A model generated the notes under the pieces. It was not told the origin of the DNA. It saw only the letters and a program-made list of their open reading frames with translations, and ran no database searches. A program made the translations under genes and the position numbers. Shown in pieces: positions 8,054 through 16,446 of a stretch of DNA of 64,000 nucleotides. Positions within the stretch are counted from its first letter, which is position 1. Each line of letters begins with the position of its first letter. The stretch comes from Pseudomonadota bacterium (GTDB lineage: Bacteria > Desulfobacterota > Binatia > UBA9968). Location: contig JAJPJQ010000027.1 of the NCBI GenBank assembly GCA_021324155.1, positions 1-64,000 on the forward strand, read 5' to 3'.

Positions 8054-9088
8054 GTGTGGATGTTTCGTAAATACATCGGAATCTTTGTCGTAGCGCTTGC
8101 GGTGCTGATTACCGGGCAAGCCGATGCCAAGGGCAAGAAGGGGCAAACCACGGTGCAGGGTACCGTTTATGCGGTCGACGTGAGCGGCGGCACCGTAACG
8201 CTGCAATCGAACGACGGCACGCTCACGGCGCTGAACATCGTCCGCAGCAGCAAGCTTAAACGCAACAATAAGAAGGTGACCTTGATGGGCCTCGTCTTGG
8301 GCGATAACGCGACGGCGCAGTATGATGCCTCGAACAACACCAAGCAGCTGACCGCGACCGGCGCTATCGTATCGACGCTTTCCGGCGCCGTCGTCGGGGT
8401 AAAATCCGGAACCGGCGTCGTCCAACTCGACAGGGGAAGCTTTGGCACCAACGCGCATACCCGTATTATTCGCAATGGCGAGGTGACCACGCTCGGCACG
8501 CTGACAGGCCGCGACCACGTCGTCGCACACGTCAAGCAGGGCAGCTCGCAGTCGCACGGGACGCAATCCGAGGGCGACGGCACCGCGATCGACGTCCAGG
8601 TCGAGGGACCGGAAGAATGCGAGATCGAAGGGACGATCACGCAGATTGATCTTGATGCCAACACCGTTACGATCAGTTCCGAGTACGATGACTGGGGCGT
8701 GACCGTCAATGTGACGCCCGACACGATCATCGAAGTCGAAGGCATCGAGACGCCGACGATCGCCGATCTCGCCGTCGGCCAGTACGTCGAGGCCGTTTAC
8801 GCCTCCGACACACAGGACGCCTTCCGCATTGAAGTGCAGAACGAGGAAGAGGAAGGCTACGCCGAAGGCCCGATTACGGCGATCGACCCCGTCGCCGGCA
8901 CGATCACGATCGATTGCTACGGCTCGCCGGTCACGCTCTTCGTCACCGCGAGCACGAAGATCGAAAAGAACGACGACGTGGCGGGATTCGGCGATCTCCA
9001 GGTCGGCGACGAAGGCATGGCCGAATACAACACGACGACCATGATCGCTAAGGAAATCGAAGTTGAATCTGCCGAGGATGAGGACTGA
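8054..9088 (+). CDS. Secreted DUF5666-like repeat protein
   Basis: The 344-residue protein has a signal peptide (MFRKYIGIFVVALAVLITGQADA) and then at least three beta-rich repeats of the type seen in DUF5666/OB-like proteins. Examples are VQGTVYAVDVSGGTVTLQS near 35, IEGTITQIDLDANTVTISS near 190 and AEGPITAIDPVAGTITID near 273. Each is followed by an LxVGxxVxAxY-like strand. It ends in an acidic tail (VESAEDED). The role is unknown; such proteins are exported to the periplasm or surface. A strong AGGAGG precedes the ATG, a sigma-54-like promoter lies upstream and a hairpin terminator follows. Confidence 0.75.
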   Translation: MWMFRKYIGIFVVALAVLITGQADAKGKKGQTTVQGTVYAVDVSGGTVTLQSNDGTLTALNIVRSSKLKRNNKKVTLMGLVLGDNATAQYDASNNTKQLTATGAIVSTLSGAVVGVKSGTGVVQLDRGSFGTNAHTRIIRNGEVTTLGTLTGRDHVVAHVKQGSSQSHGTQSEGDGTAIDVQVEGPEECEIEGTITQIDLDANTVTISSEYDDWGVTVNVTPDTIIEVEGIETPTIADLAVGQYVEAVYASDTQDAFRIEVQNEEEEGYAEGPITAIDPVAGTITIDCYGSPVTLFVTASTKIEKNDDVAGFGDLQVGDEGMAEYNTTTMIAKEIEVESAEDED

Positions 9089-9111
9089 CCCGCGGCGGTC
9101 AGACTTCACAC

Positions 9112-9164
9112 GCGCGGCCGCCGCGGCTGAAACACTCGGCTCATGTGGCGGCCGCGCTTTTTTT
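9112..9164 (+). terminator. Rho-independent terminator after the DUF5666-like gene
   Basis: An 11-bp perfect stem, GCGCGGCCGCC (9112-9122) with GGCGGCCGCGC (9147-9157), has a 24-base loop and is followed by seven T residues (9158-9164). The T-run overlaps the stop codon of the convergent asparaginase-like gene. Confidence 0.8.
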
Positions 9165-10167
9165 AGTACGTGTCGAACATGCGCTGAATCTCGTCGGCGT
9201 TATTCGTCTTCGATAGCGCCAATGCCAGCAGCACGCGCGCCTTCCATGCCTGTAGATTGTCTCCGGCGACGAAACCGCGCTTGGCGAGCCCGGGGCTGCG
9301 CACCACGCGGCCCGAGCCGACGCGGCTGCACAGGCACATGAGCACTCCCTTCTCCTTGTAGACGCGGTCGAACGCCGCGTCCTCGGCCGGCGTCGGCCGG
9401 CCGGCTCCGGTTGCCGCGCTGACGATGCCTTTTGCGCCCGCCGCGGCCGCGGCTTCGATCATCTTGCCGTCGGCACCCACATAAGAAACCACCACGTCGA
9501 CGCGCGGCAGCGAATCGAGCGTGCGCACGTCGAATTCCGTCGCGGTCGTGTGCTTCTTCGCCGGCATATGATAATAGACGACCTTCCCATCCGCGTCGGC
9601 GTAGCCGAGCGGTCCCAGATCCCGCGACTGAAAGGCTTCCACCCGATACGTTGCGTTCTTGGTTACGTCGCGCCCGCTGTAAATCGCGTCGTTCATGACG
9701 AGCAGGCAGCCGCGCCCGCGCGACTGCGGATCGGCGGCGACGCGCACGGCATTAAATAAATTCAAGTAGCCGTCCGCGCTCAACGCTGAAGCCGGGCGCA
9801 TCGAGCCGACGATGACGACCGGCTTGTCGGTCTTCAGCGTCAGATTGAGAAAGTAGGCGGTCTCCTCGATCGTGTTCGTGCCGTGCGTGATGACTACGCC
9901 ATCGGCCTTACTGTTGTCGAGAATATCGTGGATCGTGCGCACCATCTCGAGCCAGTCTTTGTCGACCAGCGCGTGGCTCGGCAGCCGGCGGAACGGAACG
10001 CTTTCGACCGCCGCGACGGTTTGCAGCTCCGGAAGCTGCGCCAGAAGCTCCGGCGTGTCGATGCGCTTGTTCGCCTCGATGTACCAGGCGAGATCCAGCC
10101 GGTCCTTGCCTAGAGAATCGATCGTGCCCCCCGTGATGATCAATGCGACGCGACGCTTATCGCTCAT
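9163..10167 (-). CDS. Asparaginase-family amidohydrolase with altered active site
   Basis: The 334-residue protein has the L-asparaginase fold: ITGGTID at 11-17 (nucleophile Thr15), ITHGTNTIEETAYFLNL at 93-109, GSMRPASALSADG near 121-133 and Lys170 in VTKNATY. It lacks a signal peptide and is cytoplasmic. In type I/II enzymes the second motif reads THGTDT and the substrate loop ends Ser-Gln. Here Asn98 replaces the catalytic-triad Asp, and Ser64-His65 replaces Ser-Gln. The family assignment is secure, but the substrate may not be asparagine. It lies upstream-adjacent to the LLM gene on the same strand with a 94-base gap. Confidence 0.85.
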   Translation of the reverse strand: MSDKRRVALIITGGTIDSLGKDRLDLAWYIEANKRIDTPELLAQLPELQTVAAVESVPFRRLPSHALVDKDWLEMVRTIHDILDNSKADGVVITHGTNTIEETAYFLNLTLKTDKPVVIVGSMRPASALSADGYLNLFNAVRVAADPQSRGRGCLLVMNDAIYSGRDVTKNATYRVEAFQSRDLGPLGYADADGKVVYYHMPAKKHTTATEFDVRTLDSLPRVDVVVSYVGADGKMIEAAAAAGAKGIVSAATGAGRPTPAEDAAFDRVYKEKGVLMCLCSRVGSGRVVRSPGLAKRGFVAGDNLQAWKARVLLALALSKTNNADEIQRMFDTY

Positions 10168-10261
10168 GTTCGTGTGCTCCTCCGTGTCGAATGAAAAAGC
10201 TTTCGTGTGATTCAGTGAAGAGCTTACCTATATAACACGCACGCGACGGCGGCAACCGCGG

Positions 10262-11191
10262 TCAGAGGATATGCGGCATGACTTCACGCGCGAAGCGCTC
10301 GATCTGCTCGACGCGCTCCGGCCAGCGCGGCACCATGAATTGGAGCGCGAGGTGCTCGACCCCGATCTCTTCGTAGCCGTGAAGCGCGTCCGCGATCTGG
10401 TTCGCCGAGCCGCGGAGGCGATCTTCTTCCCAATCCAACGGTTTTTGCGAAAGCTCGATCGGCAGGCAGCAGTTCAGGCGCACACTTTGCGGGTCTCTTC
10501 CTGCCTTTTCCGCGGCGCGCCGTACATTGTCGAACCGGCGTTTGAGCTCTTTCGGCGTCATTCGCACGAAATAGGGAAACCACGCGTCGCCGTACTCACC
10601 GGCGCGGCGCTGCGCGCGCGTACCTTCTCCGCCGACCCAGATCGAGATGCGCGGCTGCTGAAGCGGCTTCGGCGCGAAGGCGATATTCTCGAACTGATAA
10701 TGCGCACCGGAAAAATCCGCGCGCTCGGCGCTCCACAAGACTTTCAAAAGATCGAGTTGTTCGTCCGAGACTTTGCCGCGCTCGGGAAAGTTCGCGCCTA
10801 GCGCGTCGAATTCTTCCTTCATCCAGCCGACTCCGACCCCGAGAATCAGCCGGCCTTTAGAGAGATGGTCGATGGTCGTGGCAATCTTCGCCCAGTAGAG
10901 CGGCTGACGGTAGGGGAGGACGAGCACGCTGATGCCCAGCATTATTTTGTCCGTGCGGCCGGCGAGGTAGGCGAGGCAGGTGAGCGGCTCGAAGAACGGC
11001 CGGTCCGGCGGCACGATGAAACTGCTGCCTTCGGCGTATGGATAAGGCGTCTTGATCTCCCACGGGATGACGATCCGATCGGCGCACCAGACGGAGTCGA
11101 AGCCGAGACTTTCCGCCTGGCGCGCGGCCTGCGTCAAAGTCTCGGGCCCAGCGGCGCGGCCCGAGATGGGAAGAAAGACGCCGAATTTCAC
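10262..11191 (-). CDS. LLM-class (F420/FMN-dependent) oxidoreductase
   Basis: The 309-residue protein begins MKFGVFLPISGRAAGPETL and continues with SLGFDSVWCADRIVIP. It has the family block GVGVGWMKEEFDALG near 120-134 and PRISIWVGGEGTRAQRRAGEYG near 180-200. This is the luciferase-like TIM barrel, most like F420-dependent or TIGR03619-type enzymes. Members oxidise aldehydes, alkanes or N/S compounds with FMNH2 or F420. The cofactor and substrate cannot be fixed from sequence. It is divergent from the binding-protein gene at 11276, which could supply its substrate. Confidence 0.85.
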   Translation of the reverse strand: MKFGVFLPISGRAAGPETLTQAARQAESLGFDSVWCADRIVIPWEIKTPYPYAEGSSFIVPPDRPFFEPLTCLAYLAGRTDKIMLGISVLVLPYRQPLYWAKIATTIDHLSKGRLILGVGVGWMKEEFDALGANFPERGKVSDEQLDLLKVLWSAERADFSGAHYQFENIAFAPKPLQQPRISIWVGGEGTRAQRRAGEYGDAWFPYFVRMTPKELKRRFDNVRRAAEKAGRDPQSVRLNCCLPIELSQKPLDWEEDRLRGSANQIADALHGYEEIGVEHLALQFMVPRWPERVEQIERFAREVMPHIL

Positions 11192-11275
11192 GGGAGCAGC
11201 TCTCCTGCGTTCTTGACCATGGGGTCCGAGATAGATAGCTTACGTTGCGAAGTTTCTAGCACATAAGGAGTTGCT

Positions 11276-12250
11276 TTGGCCATTCGATACGTGCTCGCTT
11301 TCTTTTTTCTTTTTCTCGCGACGGCGGCTCACGCACAGGAGTCGAGAAAAATCTACGTTGCGATTCCCGCCGTGACGCCGTCGGTTTCGACCTTCGCCAT
11401 CTCTAGAGACAGAGGCTACTACCGCGAGGAAGGCCTCGACGTCGAGCTGGTCGTGATGCCTTCCGCCGTCGGCACCCAGGCGCTCATCGGCGGCAACGTC
11501 AAGTTTTCCACTCTCGGGGGCGCGAGCCTGCCGCCGCTGCTCCGCGGCGCGCCGCTCAAGTTCCTTTTCAGCACGTTTCAGCGGCCGATGTTCTGGCTCT
11601 ATGCCAAGCCGGAAATCAAGACGGTCGCCGACTTGAAGGGGAAAAAAATCGGCGTCTCGAGCCTCGGCAGCGGCCCCGATTCGATCCTCCGCGATATCTT
11701 GAAAAAACACGGCCTCGACGGCGGCCGCGATTCCGTCATCCTGCCGGTCGGCTCCGGCACCGCGCGCTACTACGCATTGCAGGCCGGCTCGGTCGACGCG
11801 GCGATGCTCTCGATCCCGGCGATTTTCCTCGCGCAGGACGCGGGCTATCGCGAGCTCGTATCGTTGCCCGACCAGGACGTGGTCGAGCTGCAGGGGAGCA
11901 TTCTGGCGCCGACCTCCGTTATGGAATCAGAACAAGCGCTAGTCGAGAAGTTCGTGCGCGGCTCCTTGAAGGGCTTTATCGCGTTTCGCGACAGCCGCGC
12001 GATTGCGATTCAGGTGCTAATGAGATTTCTGCGGCTGAAAGAGGATATGGTGGGGAGAATTTACGACCGCTTCCGCGTCTCTCTGACGCCGGACGGGACG
12101 ATCAGCGAGGCGGTGCAGAGAAAGTCGCTCGAGCATGTCATCGATCGTGTCGGTCTTAAAGAGCCGCCGCCGCTCGCGAAGATTTTCGATTTTTCGCTCA
12201 CGCGCAAGGTGAACGATGAACTGAAAGCGAAAGGCTGGAAGCCCAGCTAG
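11276..12250 (+). CDS. NMT1/THI5-like ABC substrate-binding protein
   Basis: The 324-residue protein has a signal peptide (MAIRYVLAFFFLFLATAAHA) followed by the family pattern RGYYREEGLDVELVVMPS, a LRGAPLKFLFSTFQRPMFWL segment and VADLKGKKIGVSSLGSG. The start is a TTG at 11276, supported by AAGGAG six bases upstream. It belongs to one subtype with 31107-32078: both carry a QRPxxWLYAxP block and end in LKEPPPLxKIFDxSxTRK and GWKP. It has no permease beside it. It is convergent with the sulfite-oxidase-like gene with 3 bases between. Confidence 0.85.
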   Translation: MAIRYVLAFFFLFLATAAHAQESRKIYVAIPAVTPSVSTFAISRDRGYYREEGLDVELVVMPSAVGTQALIGGNVKFSTLGGASLPPLLRGAPLKFLFSTFQRPMFWLYAKPEIKTVADLKGKKIGVSSLGSGPDSILRDILKKHGLDGGRDSVILPVGSGTARYYALQAGSVDAAMLSIPAIFLAQDAGYRELVSLPDQDVVELQGSILAPTSVMESEQALVEKFVRGSLKGFIAFRDSRAIAIQVLMRFLRLKEDMVGRIYDRFRVSLTPDGTISEAVQRKSLEHVIDRVGLKEPPPLAKIFDFSLTRKVNDELKAKGWKPS

Positions 12251-12253
12251 AGA

Positions 12254-13492
12254 TTATTTTACCTGGATCGGGTGGTCCACCATCGCGTTGTATAGATAAC
12301 CCTGCTGGTTGAAAGGCACCTTGTCCGGCTGCACGTTTCCCTTGTCGTCTGTCGCGCGCACGCGAATAGTCTGCTTCCCTGGCTTGGGTTCCCAGTCGAA
12401 ATCCCATCGCACCCACGCGGCCGCGATGTTGGGCTCTCTCAGACGAGCGGCTTGCCATCGCTGCCCCTGGTCGAGGCTGTATTCCACGTTCGCGATCTTG
12501 CCGAACGGCGACCAGCTGCGCCCCCGAACCAGGCGGCGAGCGGCGCTCACCTCGCCGTTCCACGGAAGCTCGACGGCGCTCTTCAAGTCCTGATTGGAAA
12601 GAACCGGTCCCTTGGAAGGCGGCTGCGGCTGATAGTCCGGGCCGACGAGAACGTAAGTCTCCGTGTTCCAGGAGGAGAAGAGCGGCTGCTCCGAGACTTC
12701 AATACGTCCGAGCCATTTAACGTTGGCGACGCCGATCCAGCCGGGAACGAGCGCGCGCACGGGAAAGCCATGGTCTGCCGGCAGCGGCTGCCCGTTCATC
12801 GCGTACACGAGCAGAGTATCTTCGGCTAACGCTTTCGCCACCGGCATCGGTCTCCGCACCTTGAGATCATCCAACCCCTCGGGCATAACGTCTCTCGCGC
12901 TCTTCTTGATTCCTGCGCCATTCAGAACCTCGCTGAAAGGCACTCCCGTCCATTCGGCCACTCCGATCCCGCCGAGCTTCCACTGCGTGCCGTCGGCCTT
13001 CTTGCCGTAAGCGGTTTCGAAGAAGCTGCGGCCGTTGCCGGCGCACTCGATATAACGGGTCGCCGATACCGACGGCATCGAGAGAAGCTCGTCGTAAGTC
13101 AGCTCCATTGGCTTCTGGACGCCCGATCCTTCGATCTTTAAGCGCCATGTCTTCGCGTCGATCATGGCGGTCTTCGTATGATTGCGCACGAAGAAAAGCT
13201 CGTTAGGCACGAGATAGCCGCGCCCGTACATGTTCTCCCAGCGCATCTCTTTGTTGCTGCCGTAGTCGTTGAAAAGCTCCTTTGGCGTCGGCTTGACGAC
13301 AGGCGTGGGGGCGGCCTGGGCCCAGGCTTTCGACGGGAGCCGGCCGCTGAGCGCGGCCGCGACGCTTCCCGCCGTAAGCATTTGAAAAAAACGTCGGCGC
13401 GTTACGCCGAGTTCCCGCGCGCGCCGCCACGCGTATTCGTCGGCGGCGGATTGCAGGTAATCTGCCTCGCGTATGAATTTTTCGTAGGCCAT
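12254..13492 (-). CDS. Mo-cofactor sulfite-oxidase-like dehydrogenase (SorA/SoxC type)
   Basis: The 412-residue protein has a twin-arginine signal (TRRRFF at 31-36, processed after AWA). The Mo-pterin domain follows with RYIECAGNGR, where Cys150 ligates molybdenum. A C-terminal dimerisation domain (near 300-412) contains WSPFGKIANVEYSLDQGQRW. It is therefore a periplasmic Mo enzyme. Sulfite dehydrogenases of this type pass electrons to cytochrome c, and a c-type cytochrome gene lies 31 bases upstream on the same strand. Sulfite is the most likely substrate, though related proteins act on other sulfur or sulfoxide compounds. Confidence 0.88.
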   Translation of the reverse strand: MAYEKFIREADYLQSAADEYAWRRARELGVTRRRFFQMLTAGSVAAALSGRLPSKAWAQAAPTPVVKPTPKELFNDYGSNKEMRWENMYGRGYLVPNELFFVRNHTKTAMIDAKTWRLKIEGSGVQKPMELTYDELLSMPSVSATRYIECAGNGRSFFETAYGKKADGTQWKLGGIGVAEWTGVPFSEVLNGAGIKKSARDVMPEGLDDLKVRRPMPVAKALAEDTLLVYAMNGQPLPADHGFPVRALVPGWIGVANVKWLGRIEVSEQPLFSSWNTETYVLVGPDYQPQPPSKGPVLSNQDLKSAVELPWNGEVSAARRLVRGRSWSPFGKIANVEYSLDQGQRWQAARLREPNIAAAWVRWDFDWEPKPGKQTIRVRATDDKGNVQPDKVPFNQQGYLYNAMVDHPIQVK

Positions 13493-13523
13493 GACAAGCC
13501 TCCTTTACGCGCGTCTTATTAAT

Positions 13524-13886
13524 TTACTTTTTGCATAGACCGCGAATGAATTGAACCATGCCGCGAATCTCCGAGTCGCTCAAGCTGTCGCCCCACGCCG
13601 GCATAACGGTGGAGCGCCCCGCGCTCGATCCGCCACTCTTGATGATCTTGAAGAGCACGTCGTCGGAATCCTTCGTCATCCTCTTGCAGTCCGTGAAGTC
13701 CGCAGGCTTCGGCTCCAGCCCCTGGGAACTCGGGCCGTCTCCCTTGCCGCCGATGCCGTGGCACACCGAGCAAGTGTCTTTGAAGATCGCCGCGGGCTCG
13801 GCGGCCGATAAAACAACCGGACATAAATGTATCGCTGTGATTAAAAGAAACGACGAAAGCAGGATTCTGCTTATGAAAGGTAGCAT
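13524..13886 (-). CDS. Periplasmic mono-heme cytochrome c
   Basis: The 120-residue protein has a signal peptide (about 1-28), one heme site CSVCH at 39-43 and a likely axial Met in STVMPAWGD (Met95). The KGDGPSSQGLEPKPADF stretch is typical of small class I cytochromes. It is directly upstream of the sulfite-oxidase-like gene, so it is probably the electron acceptor, as SorB is for SorA. Confidence 0.85.
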   Translation of the reverse strand: MLPFISRILLSSFLLITAIHLCPVVLSAAEPAAIFKDTCSVCHGIGGKGDGPSSQGLEPKPADFTDCKRMTKDSDDVLFKIIKSGGSSAGRSTVMPAWGDSLSDSEIRGMVQFIRGLCKK

Positions 13887-13991
13887 GGCTGACGTAACCG
13901 ATGCTTTCCTATTCCTGGGAAATAGTACGAATTCTCATGCCCTACAAGCCAGTGGAGAAGTGCGATGTCGCCGGACAGAAACGGAAATTCT

Positions 13992-15053
13992 TTATAAACC
14001 CGGCTGGCCTTCTTCGCGGTACAGGCCGAACGCCTGGAGGATCGGCTGGTCGTGCATCGAGAAAAGCACGGCTTCTTCCTTGGAGGAGCGGTTAACGTGC
14101 TCGTGCCAATGCCAGAGCGGCACGACGAACGTGTCGCCTTTTTCCCATTCGTATTTCTTGCCGTCGATGACCGTCGCGCCGCTGCCGCTGAAGGCGTGAT
14201 AAATCGTTGTGCTCGTGTGGCGATGCGCGCGCGTGTGCGCGCCGGGATTGAGCAGTTGAAGCCGCATCGACATGGTCGGCAGCGTCGCGCCGCCGGTGAG
14301 CGGGTTGACGTATTCGAGCGCGGCGCCATCGTAGGGATCGGGCGATTGCTCGGCGAGGCGCTTGAGCGCCGGATACGAATCGCGCCATCGGTAATGCAGC
14401 GGCCGAGCGGCCTCGGCATCCTTCGCGCCGACCGCGCGCGTTAGACTATATGACGGATCCTCCGATGTGCTCGTGACGTCGAGGCGCCGCTCTTCGCCGC
14501 CGACTTTGTAAGGCTCGAACGAGATCACCTGCAGCGCGTTGATGAACGGCACGTCGAGGCCGTCGATCCATACCATCGGCTCGCTGCCTTCGTGCGCGTG
14601 CTCGTGCCACGTCCACTGCGGCGTCAAGATGAGATCGCCCGCTTCCATCATCATGCGGTGGCCGTTCACCGTCGTGTAGCCGCCGTGCCCCTTCAGAATG
14701 AAGCGGATCGCCGCCATCGTGTGGCGGTGCGCCGGCGCGACCTCGCCGGGCTGGATCAACTGGAAGGACATGAGCATCGTGTGCGTCGTCATCTCGGATT
14801 TTTCCAAGCCCGGATTGACGAGGCGAATGACGCGCCGCTCTACGTTGCCCTGCTGAATGCCGATCTTCTCGCGCGCCTGGAGCAGGCCGTCGTAGATGTC
14901 AGCCCACTTCCATAGATAAGGCTGGACCGTCGTCTTGGGATCCTTCGGGCGCTCTCCGCGCGGCAGGCGCCAGATGCCCGAGAGCCATTTTTTCGCCAGC
15001 TCGCGGTCGAGCTCTTCGACGACGGCGGAGGGTGCGGTTTTAGATTCGATCAT
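13992..15053 (-). CDS. Bicupin, gentisate 1,2-dioxygenase-like
   Basis: The 353-residue protein has two cupin barrels in the gentisate/1-hydroxy-2-naphthoate dioxygenase arrangement. Cupin 1 shows HRH at 109-111 with GDLILTPQWTWHEH (His150, His152). Cupin 2 shows HRH at 277-279 with GDTFVVPLWHWHEH (His317, His319). Known relatives are cytoplasmic Fe(II) enzymes that cleave the ring of gentisate or related hydroxybenzoates. Most use only the N-terminal iron site, but here both barrels keep a full set of candidate histidines. It is first in a minus-strand set with the cytochrome and the Mo enzyme (105-base gap). Confidence 0.85.
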   Translation of the reverse strand: MIESKTAPSAVVEELDRELAKKWLSGIWRLPRGERPKDPKTTVQPYLWKWADIYDGLLQAREKIGIQQGNVERRVIRLVNPGLEKSEMTTHTMLMSFQLIQPGEVAPAHRHTMAAIRFILKGHGGYTTVNGHRMMMEAGDLILTPQWTWHEHAHEGSEPMVWIDGLDVPFINALQVISFEPYKVGGEERRLDVTSTSEDPSYSLTRAVGAKDAEAARPLHYRWRDSYPALKRLAEQSPDPYDGAALEYVNPLTGGATLPTMSMRLQLLNPGAHTRAHRHTSTTIYHAFSGSGATVIDGKKYEWEKGDTFVVPLWHWHEHVNRSSKEEAVLFSMHDQPILQAFGLYREEGQPGL

Positions 15054-15150
15054 GAGCCACCATTATAAATGATCGTACGGGCGGACGAAAGCAGCAGCCC
15101 GTGGAAAAGACTTTGTCCGAATTTCAAGCGGCGGTCAAACCCGCTGTTGC

Positions 15151-15179
15151 TTGACATGCCGGAAAGCTTTTCCTATCGT
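15151..15179 (+). promoter_or_regulatory. Sigma-70 promoter for the iron-type binding protein
   Basis: TTGACA (15151-15156) and TATCGT (15174-15179) are exactly 17 bases apart, and a start near 15186 would give a leader of about 54 bases. Because it lies inside the longer open frame from 15069, it supports the GTG at 15240 as the true start. Confidence 0.65.
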
Positions 15180-15239
15180 CCAACCGTTTATCGCGCAGCA
15201 TTTGTCTATCGTCGTCAAGAAACTATCGGAGGACAGCAG

Positions 15240-16343
15240 GTGAGTCGAAAGAATTACAGCGCCGGCCTAGTCGTCTCTGCCGCGGTCGTTCTGCTTTTCA
15301 CCGTTCAGGCAAGGGCGCAATCGCCGGAAGCCGAGTGGCAGCGTACGCTCACCGCGGCCAGGAAGGAAGGCAAAGTCGTCGTCTCGATACCGCCTGGCGC
15401 GGAGCTGAGAAATGCCTTGAAAGAGGTGTTCGAGAGGCGCTTCAGAATCGAGCTCGAGCTCGTCACCGGCCGCGGCGGCTCGAGCGCGAAAAAGATCGCG
15501 GACGAATACAGCGCGGGGCTGCGCCTCACCGACGTCCACACCGGCGGCTCGTCGCCGATCATCTATACGCTCGCCGGGATGCTCGATCCCGTCGAGAGCC
15601 AGTTCATTCTTCCCGAAGTCTCCGGAGCCCGGCAGTGGTGGGGCGGGCACATGTACGTCGATAAGGCGAAGCGCTACGGCTACTCGTTTCTCGCCTTCGT
15701 GCAGGACGCCGTCTGGTACAACGCCAGTCTGGCGAAGCCCGACGAGTTGCGTTCCTACGACGACTTTCTCAATCCCAAGTGGAAAGGCAAGATCGGCTAC
15801 AGCGATCCGCGGCGCGGCGGCGCCGGGCAGGGGAACTGGAATTTCCTGTGGAAGACGAAAGGCGAGGAATATCTCAAAAAGCTGGTGCAGCAGAATCCCG
15901 TCATCATGAGCGAAGAGCGCCCGCTCGCGGAGGCGCTCGCCAAAGGCTCGCTCGCCGTCACGATCGGCCTCGACATCGACAACTTCATGCCGTTCGTAAA
16001 AGCCGGCATCCCGGTGAAGCCGCTACCGCAGATGAAGGACGGGATTTATCCGGTAACCGGCTCCGGCGTCCTCGCCGTGATGAAGAATCCGCCGCATCCG
16101 AATGCGGCCAAGGTCTTCGTTAACTGGCTGCTCAGCAAGGACGGACAGGAGACCTATCAGAATGCGATCGGCGAGCCGACGCGGCGCCTCGACGTCGCGC
16201 CGCCTAAAGAAGAATACGCGCTGAGACCCGCCCGCGAGTTCATGAGCGTCGAGCAGTATCATCAGCTCGAGGGCCACACCGAGGAAAAGCAGGAATCGAT
16301 GCGCAAGCCGTCCGTTGCCGTGGCGGAGCGATTGATAAAGTGA
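15240..16343 (+). CDS. Iron(III)-type ABC substrate-binding protein (solute-binding family 1)
   Basis: I place the start at the GTG at 15240. It follows GGAGG, and residues 1-27 then form a clean signal peptide (SRKNYSAGLVVSAAVVLLFT, cleaved near ARA-Q). The frame stays open upstream to 15069 but a promoter lies in that part. The mature 340-residue domain shows EWQRTLTAARKEGKVVVSIP, WWGGHMYVDKAKRYGY, LRSYDDFLNPKWKGKIGYSD and INWxLSKDGQ-like motifs of the FbpA/AfuA fold. It is a clear paralogue of 18181-19287. No transporter genes are adjacent, so the ligand is unknown. Confidence 0.82.
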   Translation: MSRKNYSAGLVVSAAVVLLFTVQARAQSPEAEWQRTLTAARKEGKVVVSIPPGAELRNALKEVFERRFRIELELVTGRGGSSAKKIADEYSAGLRLTDVHTGGSSPIIYTLAGMLDPVESQFILPEVSGARQWWGGHMYVDKAKRYGYSFLAFVQDAVWYNASLAKPDELRSYDDFLNPKWKGKIGYSDPRRGGAGQGNWNFLWKTKGEEYLKKLVQQNPVIMSEERPLAEALAKGSLAVTIGLDIDNFMPFVKAGIPVKPLPQMKDGIYPVTGSGVLAVMKNPPHPNAAKVFVNWLLSKDGQETYQNAIGEPTRRLDVAPPKEEYALRPAREFMSVEQYHQLEGHTEEKQESMRKPSVAVAERLIK

Positions 16344-16446
16344 TTGGAAAACGGCATGATCAGCGACACAGGAGCCCGGGAGATCGATAGCGATTTTTCC
16401 GTCGTAAAGCTGAATCGTAGCGACGCATACAACGAGGAGGTGACAC

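Noticed and set aside
15069-15239. N-terminal extension of the iron-type binding protein
   Set aside because: A good promoter lies inside it and a GTG with GGAGG and a signal peptide follows at 15240, so the extension is probably not translated.
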